The notes beneath the pieces are model-generated. The model was not told the DNA's origin, did no database searches, and worked only from the letters and a program-made list of their open reading frames with translations. DNA of 64,000 nt, from NCBI RefSeq assembly GCF_013378445.1, contig NZ_JABXYK010000003.1, positions 186,001 through 250,000 on the forward strand. The letters run 5' to 3'. The position numbers and the translations under genes were made by a program. The stretch's first letter is position 1; each line of letters opens with the position of its first letter. Below are positions 60,947 to 64,000 of the stretch, piece after piece. This DNA comes from Mycoplana rhizolycopersici. GTDB lineage: Bacteria > Pseudomonadota > Alphaproteobacteria > Rhizobiales > Rhizobiaceae.

Positions 60947-62743
60947 TTAGAAAGCCTCTGACGGCAGCGCCATCATCGTTTCGGCGCCGCTCTCGATGCG
61001 GGCCTTGCGCAGTGCCGTCTCCGGCATGATGCGCTCCATGAAGAAGCGTGCGGTGATCAGCTTGTTGCGCAGGAACGCCTCGCGTTCGCCGGCGCCTGCG
61101 GCAAGCCCGGACTGCGCCGCCTTGGCCATCTTCGCCCACATGTAGCCGACGACGACGAGGCCGAAGAGATGCATGTAGTCGGTCGACCCGGCGCCGGCAT
61201 TGTCGGGCTTGGCCATCGCATGCTGCATGAACCACATGGTCGAGGCCTGCAGGTCGTTCAGCCCCTTCTTCAGGTTTTTGGTGAAGAAGGCGAGGCTTTC
61301 GTCGCTGCGGTTCTCTTCGCAGAAATCGCCGATCTCCTTGAACAGCGCCATCACTGCGCGCCCGCCGTTCAGGCCGAGCTTGCGGCCCACAAGATCGAGC
61401 GCCTGGATGCCGTTGGCGCCTTCGTAGATCATGGCGATGCGCGCGTCGCGCACATACTGGCTCATGCCATGTTCTTCGATGTAGCCATGGCCGCCGAATA
61501 CCTGCTGCGCCATCACCGCGTGGTCGAACCCCTTGTCGGTCAGCACGCCCTTCAGGATCGGCGTCGCCAGCCCCAGCAGATCGTCGGCCGCCTGGCGCTC
61601 CTTTTCGTCGGATGCCCGGTGGGCGATATCGGATTGCAGCGCCGTCCACAGAAGGAACGCGCGTCCGCCTTCGTTCCATGCCTTGATCGTCATCAGCGAC
61701 CGGCGGATGTCGGGGTGAACGATGATCGGGTCGGCCCGTTGCGCGGGCGCCTTCGGCCCGGAAAGCGAGCGTCCCTGGATGCGTTCCCGGGCATAGCTGG
61801 CGGCGTTCTGGTAGGCGACCTCGGCGACCGCCAGCCCCTGCAGGCCGACACCCAGGCGGGCCTCGTTCATCATCACGAACATGGCGTTCAGGCCCTTGTT
61901 CTCGGTGCCGATGAGATAGCCCGTCGCCTCGTCGTAGTTCATCACGCAGGTTGCGTTGCCGTGGATGCCCATCTTGTGTTCGATCGCCCCGCAGGAGACG
62001 CCGTTGCGTGCCCCCGGCCTGCCGTCCGCGTCCGGCAGGAGCTTCGGCACGATGAAGAGCGAGATGCCCTTGGTGCCCTCAGGCGCGCCTTCAATGCGGG
62101 CCAGCACCAGATGGACGATGTTTTCCGCCATGTCGTGTTCGCCGGCGGAAATGAAGATCTTCTGGCCGGTGATCTTGTAGGAACCGTCCGCCTGCGGTGC
62201 GGCCTTGGTGCGCAGAAGGCCGAGGTCGGTGCCGCAATGCGGCTCGGTCAGGTTCATCGTTCCGGTCCAGGTGCCTGAGACCATCTTCGGCAGATAGGCC
62301 TTCTTCTGCTCTTCCGAACCGTGCACGAGGATCGCCGCAATGGCGCCCTGCGTCAGGCCGGGATACATCATCAGCGACATGTTGGCCGACGACATGTACT
62401 CGCCGACGGCGGTGTGCAACAGGTAGGGAAGTCCCTGACCGCCGAATTCCTCCGGCACCGCCAGACCCAGCCAGCCGCCTTCGCGGTAGAGGTCGAACGC
62501 TTCGCGGAAGCCCTTCGGAACGGCCACCGAACCATCTTCGCTGCGCTTGCAGCCCTCCTGGTCGCCGGAGAGGTTGACGGGAAACAGCACTTCTTCCGAA
62601 AGCTTCGCGGCCTCGCCGGCAATCGCCTCGACCATGTCCGCCGTCGCATCGGCAAAGCCCGGCAGGTTGTTGTAGCGTTCCAGTCCGAGCACGTCGTTGA
62701 GCACGAACAGCGTTTCGTTCACGGGGGCTTTGTAGATGGGCAT
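60947..62743 (-). CDS. Acyl-CoA dehydrogenase, long C-terminal form
   Basis: 598 residues from the ATG at 62743. The first step of beta-oxidation with FAD. Features: [60 protein letters not shown], the [20 protein letters not shown] flavin region, [19 protein letters not shown] and the catalytic-end region [20 protein letters not shown]. The extra C-terminal domain (residues 470-598) is typical of the FadE/DmdC-like long forms. The 5' side carries the LiuR-like operator. S. meliloti SMc02229 appears to be the counterpart. Confidence 0.9.
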   Translation of the reverse strand: MPIYKAPVNETLFVLNDVLGLERYNNLPGFADATADMVEAIAGEAAKLSEEVLFPVNLSGDQEGCKRSEDGSVAVPKGFREAFDLYREGGWLGLAVPEEFGGQGLPYLLHTAVGEYMSSANMSLMMYPGLTQGAIAAILVHGSEEQKKAYLPKMVSGTWTGTMNLTEPHCGTDLGLLRTKAAPQADGSYKITGQKIFISAGEHDMAENIVHLVLARIEGAPEGTKGISLFIVPKLLPDADGRPGARNGVSCGAIEHKMGIHGNATCVMNYDEATGYLIGTENKGLNAMFVMMNEARLGVGLQGLAVAEVAYQNAASYARERIQGRSLSGPKAPAQRADPIIVHPDIRRSLMTIKAWNEGGRAFLLWTALQSDIAHRASDEKERQAADDLLGLATPILKGVLTDKGFDHAVMAQQVFGGHGYIEEHGMSQYVRDARIAMIYEGANGIQALDLVGRKLGLNGGRAVMALFKEIGDFCEENRSDESLAFFTKNLKKGLNDLQASTMWFMQHAMAKPDNAGAGSTDYMHLFGLVVVGYMWAKMAKAAQSGLAAGAGEREAFLRNKLITARFFMERIMPETALRKARIESGAETMMALPSEAF

Positions 62744-62807
62744 GTTGCTCGAGTTCCTCGCCTTCTCGATGGACGACCGTCCGGCCTGATGACGCAATAC
62801 TAGAAAA

Positions 62808-62833
62808 CTTTGACGTTTGCGTAAACGTAATAT
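62808..62833. promoter_or_regulatory. LiuR-like operator upstream of the beta-oxidation operon
   Basis: The stretch TTTGACGTTTGCGTAAACGT followed by AATATT contains the shared core CGTAAACGT (62820-62828) in an overlapping inverted arrangement. It is 65-90 bp upstream of the acyl-CoA dehydrogenase ATG. Confidence 0.6.
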
Positions 62834-62987
62834 TTGCGTGAACGGCAACTTCGCGGGGGGTAGGATCCGGAAGCGGCCAGAAACCCTGGATAGGCAAACG
62901 CCTGCGTGCACAGCCCTGCATCGCCGGGGCGCCCAAGTGTGCCAACGCGCGGCAGTATGAGCAAATCGTTAAAAAACTTCGGCCAAG

Positions 62988-63004
62988 TTAACGGCTTGTT
63001 TACC
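62988..63004. promoter_or_regulatory. podJ: CtrA-like box TTAA-N7-TTTACC upstream of podJ
   Basis: One mismatch from the CtrA consensus TTAA-N7-TTAA, 257 bp before the podJ start. In related alphaproteobacteria podJ is under cell-cycle control. The remainder of 62744-63260 shows no gene. Confidence 0.45.
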
Positions 63005-63260
63005 ATGTTCCGTGAATTGTGGCGATCGAGGGCAGCTCACGAAATAGTTTTGTCGTTCCACTTTTCGCCTGCCATTCGAAGCGTCAGGTCCGGGAAAGTT
63101 GCGCCCTTTAGGCTGCATCTTCGATCTAGCGCGTGAGTTACGACAATGCCGGCGCACATCATGCCGGCGAAATGCAACAGGTGGCGTCACGCGGCATGAG
63201 CGGCGGACGTGATGCGGGTTCTCACGGCGAGCCGACGGGCTCCCAATCGAGGCTAGGAAC

Positions 63261-64000
63261 ATGAGCGGATCGCGAGCAAATCCTCCCCGGTATGGCGACA
63301 GGTCGTCGTTCGATGCTCTGAACCGGACGATCGAAGGCCTCGAAGCGCGGATCGAAGGTCTAATGGGCACACGCGAGCGCAGCCGCGACGGTGCGGACAG
63401 CCGGCGTGAGCCGCAGCGACCGGACCCGGCGCGCACCGCGCCGCTGCGCGATGATCCTGTGGGGGAAATCATGCAGCGCCAGCGCGCACTCGATGCCGTT
63501 CGGGAGCGCACGACCCCGCGCGTCGAACGCCGACCGCCGGCATTCGACGCTCCCCTTCAGCAGCAGCCGGCCGTGGAACGCCCGGCACCCGATTTCGCCA
63601 CCTCCAACTATGCTGCCACCAGTTTCGCCGCGCCCAATTTGGCCGCGAAGGAAATCGCCCAGGCGCTCGTCGGCCTGCGCCAGGATCTCAAGCGCGACAT
63701 CGCCGACGGGTTCGGCCGCGAGATGGACACGCTGCGCGCGGAAATGCGCGCCATTCGCCAGGCGGCCGAAGTGCGCGGCCATGACGACGACATTCGCGAC
63801 GACCTGCAGCGGTTGGCGCAGAGCGTCGGCCAGCTTGGCCGTCAGCCGGCGCATTCCGAAGCCGACAGCCTGCGGGTGGAGTTCGATGAACTGCGCTCGG
63901 TCCTCGACGGTCTTGCCCGCGAGGATTCCGTGCGCCGCATGGAAAGCCGCTGGAACGGCGTGGAACAGCGGCTCGCTGCATTCGATCAGAGTCGTGACGA
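63261..64000 (+). CDS. podJ: PodJ-like polarity protein, 5' part only
   Basis: The first 246 residues of a long protein that leaves the window. The start is MSGSRANPPRYGDRSSFDAL, followed by NRTIEGLEARIEGLM, a Pro/Arg-rich stretch, and coiled-coil segments (LVGLRQDLKRDIADGFGREM, IRDDLQRLAQSVGQLG). PodJ organises the cell pole and flagellum or pili, and SMc02230 of S. meliloti, next to the beta-oxidation genes, is PodJ1 by my recollection. AGGAAC precedes the ATG. No membrane segment is in the visible part; the transmembrane and peptidoglycan-binding regions would lie further on. Confidence 0.78.
   Translation, partial: MSGSRANPPRYGDRSSFDALNRTIEGLEARIEGLMGTRERSRDGADSRREPQRPDPARTAPLRDDPVGEIMQRQRALDAVRERTTPRVERRPPAFDAPLQQQPAVERPAPDFATSNYAATSFAAPNLAAKEIAQALVGLRQDLKRDIADGFGREMDTLRAEMRAIRQAAEVRGHDDDIRDDLQRLAQSVGQLGRQPAHSEADSLRVEFDELRSVLDGLAREDSVRRMESRWNGVEQRLAAFDQSRD

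Overview
The window looks like a chromosomal segment of an alphaproteobacterium of the Rhizobiaceae, closest in feel to Sinorhizobium/Ensifer or a near relative. The evidence is the high GC content, GcrA, a SAM-II riboswitch in front of metZ, a PodJ-like N-terminus beside an acyl-CoA dehydrogenase/thiolase/FadB set, PPK2 beside PhoR, tRNAs with encoded CCA, and several small protein families typical of rhizobia. All assignments come from reading the sequence; no database search was made.

Layout. 1-513: start of a fatty-acyl-CoA ligase (minus strand, cut by the window edge). 777-3196: a BA14K-like exported protein, 5-formyl-THF cyclo-ligase and an AI-2E-type permease. 3196-11094: a first surface-glycan block with three polysaccharide pyruvyl transferase-type domains, two of them in fusion proteins; a 160-bp palindromic element lies at its left edge and supplies the end of one gene. 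11336-14777: periplasmic HAD phosphatase, cold-shock protein, several small rhizobial proteins, a possible small RNA and tRNA-Thr(CGT). 14904-30986: mostly core genes: nitronate monooxygenase, ppk2, phoR, gcrA, argD, argF, hslO, apaG, metZ, dcd, plus a LuxR-type regulator and a Tat-exported aspartoacylase-like protein. 31326-42081: an accessory block with GT2 enzymes, a CMP-sugar synthetase-like gene, a hypothetical protein, an alpha/beta-hydrolase, a 1357-residue GT2 protein, an IS3-family scrap and a broken RTX (calcium-binding repeat) gene. The first 3.7 kb of this block are clearly AT-richer than their surroundings. 42252-42325: tRNA-Gly(CCC). 42446-56872: membrane GT2, solute-binding protein, an S24 regulator-nuclease-TerB operon, two DMT exporters, EF-hand and glycine-zipper envelope proteins, an acyl-CoA dehydrogenase/HxlR divergent pair, a Tim44-like protein and small envelope proteins. 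57054-62743: a beta-oxidation operon (acyl-CoA dehydrogenase, thiolase, small membrane protein, FadB-type enzyme). 63261-64000: start of podJ.

How the parts fit together. The acyl-CoA ligase, the nitronate monooxygenase and the beta-oxidation operon each carry the same 9-mer (CGTAAACGT) in a palindromic setting upstream, which suggests one shared regulator of acid catabolism, possibly LiuR-like. Cell-cycle control is visible in the gcrA-argD intergenic region, with seven GANTC (CcrM) sites and a near-consensus CtrA box; a second CtrA-like box precedes podJ. The two glycan blocks probably build or decorate a strain-variable surface polysaccharide.
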